From Phaeocystidibacter luteus (GTDB taxonomy: Bacteria; Bacteroidota; Bacteroidia; Flavobacteriales; Schleiferiaceae): DNA of 64,000 nucleotides. This document shows, piece after piece, positions 25,475-33,135 of the stretch. The DNA lies in NCBI RefSeq assembly GCF_008933115.1, contig NZ_WBVO01000003.1:186001-250000 (forward strand), read 5' to 3'. Numbering within the stretch: position 1 is the stretch's first letter; each line of letters starts with the position of its first letter. The notes beneath the pieces were generated by a model, which did no database searches, had not been told where the DNA came from, and saw nothing but the letters and a program-made list of their open reading frames with translations. Made by a program: the position numbers and the translations under genes.

Positions 25475-26202
25475 TGTCATCTGTGTTTAAAAAGATTCAA
25501 CAAAGGGCAGTGCTGGTACTACTACTAGCACTGCCCGTTTCAGTTTATGTGCTCTCAGTTGTCTTCAGCGGTGAGCTCAATTTCAAGGTTCTCGAAAAGA
25601 TCGGACCTAAAGAAGTGGTAGAGAATGCCGACGGCACTTTCGATACCGCTTATTACAAGATTCCCGACTATTCTTTCGTCAATCAGTACGGTGATACAGT
25701 GACACGTGCCGACATGGAAGGCAAAATCTACGTGGCGTCATTTTTCTTTACGACTTGTCCAACCATTTGCCCAAGCATGAACTTTCACCTAAAGGAAGTC
25801 TATTCGCGCTTGAGCTCCTTCAAGGACGTTCGTTATCTATCTCATTCTATTGACCCGACTCACGATAGTGTTCCAGTTCTTCGTCAGTATGCAAGAGATC
25901 TAGGTGTGGAGAACACAAACACCTGGTACTTTGTTACAGGAGATAAAGAAGAGATATTCTCCATGGCCGATGCCTATTTCCTTGCAGCGCAAGAAGATTC
26001 GCTCAGACAAGATCACGGAGGGTACTATCACTCTTCGCAAGTGGTTTTGGTGGATTGGGACGGACATATTCGTAGCCGCAGAGACGATAACGGAAATATC
26101 GTGGGCGCATACGACATCAGCGAAGCCAAAGACATCAAAGCAATTGTTGATGACTTACGCGTACTCACCAAGGAGTATCGCAAGGTGAAAATGGAACGAT
26201 GA
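25474..26202 (+). CDS. SCO1/SenC family copper chaperone
   Basis: A 242-aa protein anchored by an N-terminal helix (about residues 12-30) with a periplasmic thioredoxin fold. The copper/thiol motif is FFTTCPTICPSM (CxxxC), and the distal ligand His is in DHGGYYHSSQ. SCO proteins deliver copper to the CuA site of oxidase subunit II, so subunit II is expected elsewhere in the genome. The first codons contain a perfect 10-bp hairpin (25505-25536). The 3' end overlaps DUF420 by 4 nt. Confidence 0.93.
   Translation: MSSVFKKIQQRAVLVLLLALPVSVYVLSVVFSGELNFKVLEKIGPKEVVENADGTFDTAYYKIPDYSFVNQYGDTVTRADMEGKIYVASFFFTTCPTICPSMNFHLKEVYSRLSSFKDVRYLSHSIDPTHDSVPVLRQYARDLGVENTNTWYFVTGDKEEIFSMADAYFLAAQEDSLRQDHGGYYHSSQVVLVDWDGHIRSRRDDNGNIVGAYDISEAKDIKAIVDDLRVLTKEYRKVKMER
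25505..25536 (+). promoter_or_regulatory. Hairpin inside the sco 5' coding region
   Basis: A perfect 10-bp GC-rich stem GGGCAGTGCT (25505-25514)/AGCACTGCCC (25527-25536) with a 12-nt loop, followed by GTTTCAGTTT. It starts 31 nt into sco and just after the subunit IV stop. It could be a 3'-end stabiliser or partial terminator for the oxidase subunit mRNA. Confidence 0.5.
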
Positions 26203-26729
26203 AAGGACAAGATCAAATCTGGAAGCCAGTAATTATCGCCCTGAGCGTAATTGTACCCTTGGCAGTTGCTGTTTTATTTATGCTGCCGGAGGACATGAAA
26301 CTCAATATGGGATCAGCGGACCTACGCAGTTTGCCATTCTTTCATGCCGCCCTCAATGGCAGCACGGGAATTTTGCTTCTTCTGGGATTGTTCTTCATTA
26401 CAAAAAAGCAAGTCAAGTGGCACCGCTTGAGCATGATGGCAGCATTTGGGCTCTCCTCTGTCTTCTTGATTAGCTATGTAATCTATCACTCTAGTACGCC
26501 TCAGAGCACGTACGAGGGTGAATGGGGGATTATTTATTATCCCATACTCATCTCTCATATAGTCTTATCTATCCCTGTGTTGCCTTTGGCCATGTTCGCT
26601 ATTTACAGAGGCTTGACCAATGAGGTGATGAGACATAAGAAAGTAGTGCGTTGGGCCTATCCTATCTGGCTCTATGTTGCGTTCACTGGAGTGTTGGTAT
26701 ATGTATTCATGGCACCGTATTATGCGTAA
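26199..26729 (+). CDS. DUF420 domain-containing membrane protein
   Basis: A 176-aa protein with four or five membrane helices. LPFFHAALNGSTGILLLLG and WHRLSMMAAF are typical of DUF420, a CtaM-related family associated with cytochrome oxidase assembly. It overlaps sco by 4 nt (ATGA) and the next small gene by 8 nt. The conserved histidines (HAALN, KWHR, ISHI) could bind metal or heme (inference). Confidence 0.9.
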   Translation: MKGQDQIWKPVIIALSVIVPLAVAVLFMLPEDMKLNMGSADLRSLPFFHAALNGSTGILLLLGLFFITKKQVKWHRLSMMAAFGLSSVFLISYVIYHSSTPQSTYEGEWGIIYYPILISHIVLSIPVLPLAMFAIYRGLTNEVMRHKKVVRWAYPIWLYVAFTGVLVYVFMAPYYA

Positions 26730-26961
26730 AAAGGTTGTTTTCATATTCTTCATTCTGGCATTGCTTGCCAGTTACAATGTGGACGCACAATGTGCTATGT
26801 GTAAGGCCGTTGCCGAAAGTAATTCTGGAGCTGGTGGAAGTGTGGCTAACGGTCTCAATAGCGGCATTCTATACCTTATGGTCTTTCCATATTTGATGAT
26901 GGGTGTGGTCGCTTTTTTGTGGTACCGACACAACAAGAAGACTCGCACTCCGCAATCCTAG
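26722..26961 (+). CDS. Small membrane protein of the oxidase operon, CAMC motif
   Basis: A 79-aa protein. The signal peptide or first helix (about residues 4-20) ends at ...VDAQ, then CAMCKAVAESNSGAG carries a CxxC, followed by one transmembrane helix (LYLMVFPYLMMGVVAFLWY) and a basic tail. The ATG at 26722 overlaps the end of DUF420 by 8 nt; earlier in-frame codons lie deep in DUF420 and lack a signal. Position and CxxC suggest a copper or heme thiol role in oxidase assembly (inference). No family name known to me. Confidence 0.75.
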   Translation: MRKKVVFIFFILALLASYNVDAQCAMCKAVAESNSGAGGSVANGLNSGILYLMVFPYLMMGVVAFLWYRHNKKTRTPQS

Positions 26962-26981
26962 GCATTCATTGTCGCTTTCCA

Positions 26982-27013
26982 TTGGTCTATACAGTTTGCA
27001 AATCCTATATTTG
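26982..27013 (+). promoter_or_regulatory. Promoter for tolC-hlyD-tsaB
   Basis: TTG (26982-26984), a 21-nt spacer and a perfect TATATTTG (27006-27013), 35 nt before the ATG at 27049. Confidence 0.8.
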
Positions 27014-27048
27014 TTAGGCTACAGAACTGCTCATGCCAACAGAAACCA

Positions 27049-28473
27049 ATGAAGAAACACGCTTTCCTTTTTCTTCTGTGCCTCATTTTTACGACTGCCT
27101 CTTATAGCCAACAAAAGAAAGAGTGGACATTCGAGGAGTGTGTGAATTACGCACTTGAGAACAATATTGATATCCGCCAGTCACAACAAGATGTGGCCAT
27201 GGCCGACTATAATCGCGATGCAAACATTGCGAATTTTGCTCCCAATTTGACATTATCCGGCGGGTACAACTGGAACTTCGGTCTTTCGATTGACCCCGTT
27301 ACCAACTTGCCTTCACGCGCCGACCGACAAACGGGTAACCTCACCCTGAGCTCTTCGTGGGTTCTGTTCGATGGATTGCGAAATATCAATCAATATCAAC
27401 AGGGTAGAATCGATTATTTGGCATCGACGTATCAGTTATCGGCTATTCGGAATGACGTGACGGTCAACGTGGCGTCCAACTACCTCCAAATCGTAATGAA
27501 CAAAGAGGTATTGACGGTTGCTACGGAGCAGTACAACAATAGCGTTCGCATGTACGAACAAGCTCAAAAGCGTCGAGAAGCCGGAGTGATTGCAGAGGGC
27601 GAACTGCTTCAAGCGGAATCTCAAATGGCTTCGGATGAACAACGAATGGTTGTTGCCGAGAATAATGTGATCTTAAGTCGACTTGCGCTTGCACAATTGC
27701 TTCAACTTGATGACCCTTCGAGCTTTGATGTTTCATCTCCAGAGATGGACTTGCCTGAAGGAGCAATTCTTGCTAGGTCTCCTCAGAGTATTTACGAATC
27801 CGCACGCGAAGTACAACCCGTAATTCAAGCATCACAGCTCAATGTGCAGAGCGCAGAACTCGCTCTGGATCAATCACAAGGTCAGATTTGGCCTACGATT
27901 TCTCTTCGTGCAGCAGTGAGTACGAACTATTCAGATCAGATTCCAACCTTTGATGGGACTCAATCCGTGGTTTCACAAATTGGATATTGGGACGACATGG
28001 GCAATCAGGTTCCAGTTTTTACTCAGGTATCAGTTCCCACAGGCAGAGAAGTGAAGGCTGTAGGTCCTCAGCTCGAGGATAACTTGAATCAATTCGTTGG
28101 CGTAAACCTGACATGGCCGATTTTCAGCCGCTTACAGGTGCGCAACGATATCCGCAGACAAGAATTTCAGGTGACACGTGCGGAGCTTGAACAAGAACGT
28201 CAGGAGAACCAACTTCAGCAAACGATAGAAAGAGCACATGCCGACGCGAAGGCGTCGCTAAAAGCCTATAACGCCTCTACTAAGGCGGCAGATGCAGCCC
28301 AAACGAACTTAGACTTTGCAACAATCCGAAGAGAGGAAGGGGCAATTAGTCAGTATGAGTTTGAAACTGCCCGGAACAATTACCTAGCAGCGAAATCACA
28401 GCAGCTGCAGTCGAAGTACGACTACATCTTCAAGATTCGAGTGCTAGAATTTTACCTAACCAATCAACTCTAA
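27049..28473 (+). CDS. TolC family outer membrane efflux protein
   Basis: A 474-aa protein. The signal peptide (about residues 1-20) is followed by EWTFEECVNYALENN, the usual TolC-family opening, two long alpha-helical barrel repeats rich in Gln/Glu/Ala, and a membrane strand region. It forms the outer-membrane channel of a tripartite exporter with the HlyD-type adaptor encoded 4 nt downstream. The inner-membrane pump is not encoded next to them, so the pair may serve a transporter located elsewhere. Confidence 0.93.
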   Translation: MKKHAFLFLLCLIFTTASYSQQKKEWTFEECVNYALENNIDIRQSQQDVAMADYNRDANIANFAPNLTLSGGYNWNFGLSIDPVTNLPSRADRQTGNLTLSSSWVLFDGLRNINQYQQGRIDYLASTYQLSAIRNDVTVNVASNYLQIVMNKEVLTVATEQYNNSVRMYEQAQKRREAGVIAEGELLQAESQMASDEQRMVVAENNVILSRLALAQLLQLDDPSSFDVSSPEMDLPEGAILARSPQSIYESAREVQPVIQASQLNVQSAELALDQSQGQIWPTISLRAAVSTNYSDQIPTFDGTQSVVSQIGYWDDMGNQVPVFTQVSVPTGREVKAVGPQLEDNLNQFVGVNLTWPIFSRLQVRNDIRRQEFQVTRAELEQERQENQLQQTIERAHADAKASLKAYNASTKAADAAQTNLDFATIRREEGAISQYEFETARNNYLAAKSQQLQSKYDYIFKIRVLEFYLTNQL

Positions 28474-28477
28474 CTCC

Positions 28478-29734
28478 ATGAGTAAGAGAACCTGGATTAT
28501 AATCGGCGTAGTTGCCGTTGCCCTTATTGCCTTGCTCACTTTGGGAAAAGGGAAGAATTCCAATGCCATTTCGGTTGAAACAGGTGAGGTTTCTGTTCGA
28601 ACTATCGTAGAGACGGTTAGTGCGAGCGGTAAGATTCAGCCCGAAGTTGAAGTGAAGATTTCACCGGAAGTAAGTGGTGAGATTATCGCGTTGCCCATTG
28701 AAGAAGGCCAAACAGTTGAGGCGGGTGATCTCTTGGTGAGCATCAACCCTGATCTGTATCGAGCAGCAGTGAATCGTTCAAGAGCTGCTGTAAATTCTGC
28801 ACGAGCCGGCAAATCACAAGCAGAAGCGCAATTTGTGGAGGCCGAGAAAAGTTACAATAGAAGCAAAAGCCTGTTCGAGCAAAACGTGATTTCTCAGGCC
28901 GAGTGGGATGCAGCCCAGCGTGCCTTTCGTGTGGCAGAACTAGGGGTTGAATCTGCTGAATTCCAACTTCAAAGCGCTGAAGCAACCTACAAAGAGGCTC
29001 AAGATAACCTGAAGCGTACGACGATTGTCGCTCCGGTTTCAGGAACTATTTCGGCATTGAATATTGAACTTGGCGAGCGCGTCGTTGGAACTGCACAGAT
29101 GGCCGGTACCGAGCTCATGCGTATTGCAAATTTGAATGATATGGAAGTTCTCGTAGAAGTGAACGAGAATGATATCGTGAAAGTAGGCTTAAACGATACC
29201 GCTACTATTGAGGTGGATGCCTACCTCGGCAAGAAGTTTACCGGTGTGGTTACAGAGATTGCAAATAGCGCGAAGATTGACGGAATGACGGCCGATCAGG
29301 TAACCAACTTTGAGGTAAAGGTTCGCATTCTCAGAGAGTCTTATGTGGATGAGAGCGAGACTCAACCATTTCGTCCGGGTATGACCGCTTCTGTTGATAT
29401 TCGAACCAATCGTAAAGCTGGAATAATTACCGTTCCTATCGAGGCCGTTACGGTACGCGACGATACCGTTTCTATGTCGGCAGCCGAGAAAATTAAGGCA
29501 AAGGTTGACGATTCCAAGGATGACCCTTATGAGGTTGTTTTCGTCCCTGACGGCCGTAAGTCAAGACTCGTAGTTGTGACTACCGGAATTCAGGATGAAA
29601 CTCATATTGAGATTCTTACTGGTTTGGAAGAAGGACAAACCATCATCACGGGTCCATATGAGGCGGTGTCAAAAAGCCTGAATCCAGATGACCTCATTGA
29701 GTACGATGATGAGTCAAACGAAGAAGAGGAGTGA
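28478..29734 (+). CDS. HlyD/RND-type periplasmic adaptor protein
   Basis: A 418-aa membrane fusion protein. An N-terminal membrane helix (about residues 4-20) is followed by a lipoyl half-motif (SGKIQPEVEVKISPEVSGEI), a coiled-coil hairpin rich in Ala/Glu/Gln (about 90-170), the second lipoyl half (TIVAPVSGTISALN), a beta-barrel domain and an acidic tail (DDESNEEEE). It links the TolC channel to an inner-membrane ABC (MacB-type) or RND pump, which is missing here. Its TGA overlaps the GTG start of tsaB (GTGA). Confidence 0.93.
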   Translation: MSKRTWIIIGVVAVALIALLTLGKGKNSNAISVETGEVSVRTIVETVSASGKIQPEVEVKISPEVSGEIIALPIEEGQTVEAGDLLVSINPDLYRAAVNRSRAAVNSARAGKSQAEAQFVEAEKSYNRSKSLFEQNVISQAEWDAAQRAFRVAELGVESAEFQLQSAEATYKEAQDNLKRTTIVAPVSGTISALNIELGERVVGTAQMAGTELMRIANLNDMEVLVEVNENDIVKVGLNDTATIEVDAYLGKKFTGVVTEIANSAKIDGMTADQVTNFEVKVRILRESYVDESETQPFRPGMTASVDIRTNRKAGIITVPIEAVTVRDDTVSMSAAEKIKAKVDDSKDDPYEVVFVPDGRKSRLVVVTTGIQDETHIEILTGLEEGQTIITGPYEAVSKSLNPDDLIEYDDESNEEEE

Positions 29735-30429
29735 CATCCACAGTTTTAAGTATTGAAACCTCTACACTAAACTGTAGCGTAGCCATCCATCAAGATGGTG
29801 TACTTCTGTCCTGTGTGGAAGAGTCTAGCTCGGCATACATCCACGGAGAGAAGCTTCATTTGTTCATTGAGCAATGCGCAGCTGAGGCAAACATCCAACT
29901 CTCGGATTTGACCGCCGTAGGAGTGTCGAAGGGCCCAGGGTCGTATACAGGATTACGCATCGGTGTTTCTGCCGCTAAAGGACTTGCATTCTCTTTGAAT
30001 ATTCCTCTCTACTCTGTTGATAGCCTGGATGTACTTGCGAATTCTGAATTCCTATCTAGACCGAAAGACTCAATAATCCTTGCGAATATTGATGCCCGGA
30101 GAATGGAAATCTATGGAGCCTTTTACGAGGTAGATGGCACTCGAATCACAGAGATTTCAGCCGATATTGTTGAGGAGGATATTTATACCTCTATCCATCG
30201 TGGCCGAAAGGTTGAACTCGCAGGTGATGCACAAGAGAAACTTCTGGAAGTGCTGCCTTCAGAAATTTATGCAGGTTCCAAGTCCGTATTTCCTTCTGCA
30301 AAAGATATGGGAAGCTTGATTCAAGCCAAGATAAAAGCGGGTCGCGAAGAGGACGTAGCTTACTTCGAGCCTTTCTACCTCAAGGATTTTGTGGCAGGTA
30401 AGCCGAGGAAGTCCCCTCTCAACCTTTAG
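29731..30429 (+). CDS. tsaB: tRNA threonylcarbamoyladenosine biosynthesis protein TsaB
   Basis: A 232-aa member of the TsaB/YeaZ family (ASKHA fold). SIETSTLNCSVAI opens the domain, and VSKGPGSYTGLRIGVSAAKGLA (read in two parts) is the diagnostic segment. It partners TsaD and TsaE to make t6A37 in ANN-decoding tRNAs. The start is GTG inside a 4-nt overlap with the hlyD stop, so an essential tRNA-modification gene shares an efflux operon. The 3' end overlaps the convergent tag gene by 11 bp. Confidence 0.94.
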   Translation: MTSTVLSIETSTLNCSVAIHQDGVLLSCVEESSSAYIHGEKLHLFIEQCAAEANIQLSDLTAVGVSKGPGSYTGLRIGVSAAKGLAFSLNIPLYSVDSLDVLANSEFLSRPKDSIILANIDARRMEIYGAFYEVDGTRITEISADIVEEDIYTSIHRGRKVELAGDAQEKLLEVLPSEIYAGSKSVFPSAKDMGSLIQAKIKAGREEDVAYFEPFYLKDFVAGKPRKSPLNL

Positions 30430-30976
30430 GCTTGAAGTCGCAGTCTACAACGTGATCATCAACAATGCCGGTGGCCTGTAGATGTGCGTAAATAGTAGTG
30501 CTACCTACGAATTTGAATCCGCGCTTTTTCATGTCTTTGCTTATCGCATCCGACAATTCTGTTTTCGCGGGCAAATCTCCCATACCTTTAGGATGGTTAA
30601 CGATGGGCTTACCGTCAACCCAATTCCAAAAATACTCAGATAGACCAAGGCCTTCCTCTTGCATCTTCATGACTACTTGGGCATTGTTGATTGCGGCTCG
30701 AATTTTTTGTTGATTTCGAATGATTCCCGCATCGGCTAACAATTCTTCCACCTTGTTTTCATCGTATGCGGCAATGATTTCTGGATGAAAGTTGTCGAAA
30801 GCGCGTCGAAAATTTTCACGTTTCCTAAGAATGGTAATCCAAGATAGCCCCGCCTGGAAGGTTTCGAGGATTAGGAATTCAAACATTCGATGGTCGTCGT
30901 TAAACGGCTGACCCCATTCTTCATCGTGGTATTTCGTGTACAGTGGATCATCGCCACACCAAGCACATCTATTCAT
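30419..30976 (-). CDS. tag: DNA-3-methyladenine glycosylase I
   Basis: A 185-aa helix-hairpin-helix glycosylase that removes 3-methyladenine from DNA. The zinc ligands fall at the same positions as in E. coli Tag: Cys4, His17, His175 (DDHVVDC) and Cys179. Glu38 and Trp46 of the base pocket are present in [14 protein letters not shown]. Length matches the family. It overlaps the upstream DUF255 gene by 4 nt and converges on tsaB. Confidence 0.96.
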   Translation of the reverse strand: MNRCAWCGDDPLYTKYHDEEWGQPFNDDHRMFEFLILETFQAGLSWITILRKRENFRRAFDNFHPEIIAAYDENKVEELLADAGIIRNQQKIRAAINNAQVVMKMQEEGLGLSEYFWNWVDGKPIVNHPKGMGDLPAKTELSDAISKDMKKRGFKFVGSTTIYAHLQATGIVDDHVVDCDFKPKG

Positions 30977-33021
30977 GGGTTTATAAGTTTGATGGCTTCG
31001 TCAACTTTCTCTACTGGAAGTTGACAAGCTCTTTGTTCACATACAAAGATGCGCGTTCCAAAATCGGCGAAGCGATTCTCAAAGGGTGATTTTTCAGAAT
31101 CTTTAGTTATACCGAGTAAGATGATATTCGGAAGGTAAGTTTGACCAATTTCTGACACTACGGACACGGCTTTTGGTCCGGCAACAACTACTTCTTTGAA
31201 GGGCCCGTGAATATCGAGTGCGGTTTGCGCCCATTGGGTAAATCCTTCCGGATACCTTTCAGCTTGTGACAGGGCAATTTGTGTCATTTCGATAGAACGC
31301 TCTTCCCAATCTGCGTTGCCTCGTGCTCTTCCCAATCGGAACAGATTTGTTGCCATCACGGCATTGGAAGATGGAATCACGTTGTCGTCTGTTTCATGCG
31401 ACCTCGAAATGAGTGATTCGGAGGAGTTGGAGTTGTACCATAAAAGTGGAGAATTCGGGTCATTAAACAGTGCTAATGCCTCAATCAGTAATGCTTCTGC
31501 GCGATCGAGCCAAACTTCATCGGCAGTTAAAGTATGAAGATCGATATATGCCTTAATGGTCAGCGCATAATCATCACAAAAACCATCAATATATCCACCA
31601 TCTTCTCCGAATGCGTGCCATATTTTGCGTCCATCTACAAAGCTTTGATGGAAGGAGGTGCCCAAGGTTATGGCCTGAGTTTTTAGCTCAGCGTTGTTAA
31701 GTGCTAATGCTGAATGCGTGAGTCCGCTTATGAGCAGGGCATTCCAGCTCGATAATTGCTTAGTGTCTACACCCGGCTTTTCTCGTTTTTCTCGTTCAGC
31801 GAACAGGAGCTTCATCCAGTGTGACCACTTTGGGTGCTCGATGGAATTCGAAGCCTTTAGAATCACGTGATTCTCGCCTTCCCATTTCGCTCTATCGTCC
31901 CAAGAAGCGACCGCTTTGAACTCCTCTGCTTCGGAGCCGAGAATGCGGTTCATTTCATCGTTTGTCCAAACGTAGAACTTGCCTTCCTCTCCTTCGGTAT
32001 CTGCATCGAGTGCACTGTAGTAGAGGCCGTTTTCTGAGCGCATTTCGCGCTTCAAGAACTCGGCTGTTTGAAGGATAATATCTGCGTAGGATTCTTTATT
32101 CCACATCCTGAACCCATTGGCGTAGAGTTCCAGTAGTTGCCCATTGTCATAAAGCATCTTTTCGAAGTGAGGGACACGCCATTGAGCATCGGTTGAATAG
32201 CGTGTGAAACCACCACCTACATGGTCGTAGATTCCCCCTTTGGCCATTGCGTCTAGCGTTCTCTCTACTTGGAGTAAAGCCTCATGATCTTGATATTGGA
32301 ACCCATATCTGAGGAGGTATGCGTAGTTATTGGGAAGTGGGAATTTTGGAGCTTTGTTTGGACCTCCTTCTAGTGTATCCCACCGTCTCGACCAATTGTG
32401 TCGCATCACGTGGAAGAGTTCCTCATCTATCGCGGGTGAGTCTTCGGTTGGTGCAATGGTGCTGCTGAGTTGAACACCTTCTTGCAGTTTTTGCGCGTAA
32501 TCTTCGACACTTTCTGGGTCGTCTTTTCGAACCTCTAGAATTCGTTCTAGACTTGCTATCCAGCGGTCTTTCGGGAAATAGGTGCCGCCCCAAATTGGCC
32601 GTCCATCTGGTAGTGCAACAACATTCAAAGGCCACCCGCCTTGACCTGTCATCATCTGTACAGCTCTCATGTAAACTTGATCTATGTCGGGACGTTCTTC
32701 TCGATCTACTTTTATGGATACGAAGTGCTCATTCATAAAAGCTGCGGCACTGTCATCATCAAAAGTTTCGTGAGCCATAACGTGACACCAATGGCAGGTT
32801 GAGTAGCCAACTGAAATGATGATCAGTTTATCTTCCTTTTTGGCTTTCTCTAAGGCTTCATCACCCCAAGGGTACCAGTCCACCGGTTGATGTGCGTGTT
32901 GAAGGAGGTAAGGGCTTGAGCTAGAGGCGAGATGGTTTGACATATGAGAGTCTGAATTTGTACAAGAAAATAGTCCGGTGACTATTGCTACTGCAGGAAA
33001 GAAGGACTTAATTCGCATCAT
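30973..33021 (-). CDS. YyaL/DUF255 thioredoxin-domain protein, probable lipoprotein
   Basis: A 682-aa protein. After an N-terminal signal with a lipobox-like GLFSC (Cys20), the family core begins at [19 protein letters not shown] and the thioredoxin-like domain has [12 protein letters not shown] (CxxC). A long alpha/alpha-barrel (six-hairpin glycosidase-like) follows with [10 protein letters not shown] and [10 protein letters not shown]. YyaL proteins are related to human SPATA20; function unknown. Members are often cytoplasmic, and Met27 would be that start. The in-frame lipobox argues for an envelope form. It overlaps tag by 4 nt. Confidence 0.88.
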   Translation of the reverse strand: MMRIKSFFPAVAIVTGLFSCTNSDSHMSNHLASSSSPYLLQHAHQPVDWYPWGDEALEKAKKEDKLIIISVGYSTCHWCHVMAHETFDDDSAAAFMNEHFVSIKVDREERPDIDQVYMRAVQMMTGQGGWPLNVVALPDGRPIWGGTYFPKDRWIASLERILEVRKDDPESVEDYAQKLQEGVQLSSTIAPTEDSPAIDEELFHVMRHNWSRRWDTLEGGPNKAPKFPLPNNYAYLLRYGFQYQDHEALLQVERTLDAMAKGGIYDHVGGGFTRYSTDAQWRVPHFEKMLYDNGQLLELYANGFRMWNKESYADIILQTAEFLKREMRSENGLYYSALDADTEGEEGKFYVWTNDEMNRILGSEAEEFKAVASWDDRAKWEGENHVILKASNSIEHPKWSHWMKLLFAEREKREKPGVDTKQLSSWNALLISGLTHSALALNNAELKTQAITLGTSFHQSFVDGRKIWHAFGEDGGYIDGFCDDYALTIKAYIDLHTLTADEVWLDRAEALLIEALALFNDPNSPLLWYNSNSSESLISRSHETDDNVIPSSNAVMATNLFRLGRARGNADWEERSIEMTQIALSQAERYPEGFTQWAQTALDIHGPFKEVVVAGPKAVSVVSEIGQTYLPNIILLGITKDSEKSPFENRFADFGTRIFVCEQRACQLPVEKVDEAIKLINP

Positions 33022-33112
33022 TGTAATGTGTAGGGTACAACTAACCGCAGTTTTGGTTCATTGGGGCAGGTAGAATTAACGTACAGTTAAGGTAGCTCCT
33101 GTCGAGTGCATC

Positions 33113-33120
33113 TATTTTTG
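33113..33120 (+). promoter_or_regulatory. -7 promoter element for PiT transporter
   Basis: A perfect TAnnTTTG (TATTTTTG), 15 nt before the ATG at 33136. It lies inside the longer frame that starts at 33106 and rules out that earlier start. Confidence 0.65.
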
Positions 33121-33135
33121 CCGAAATTTCCATTC

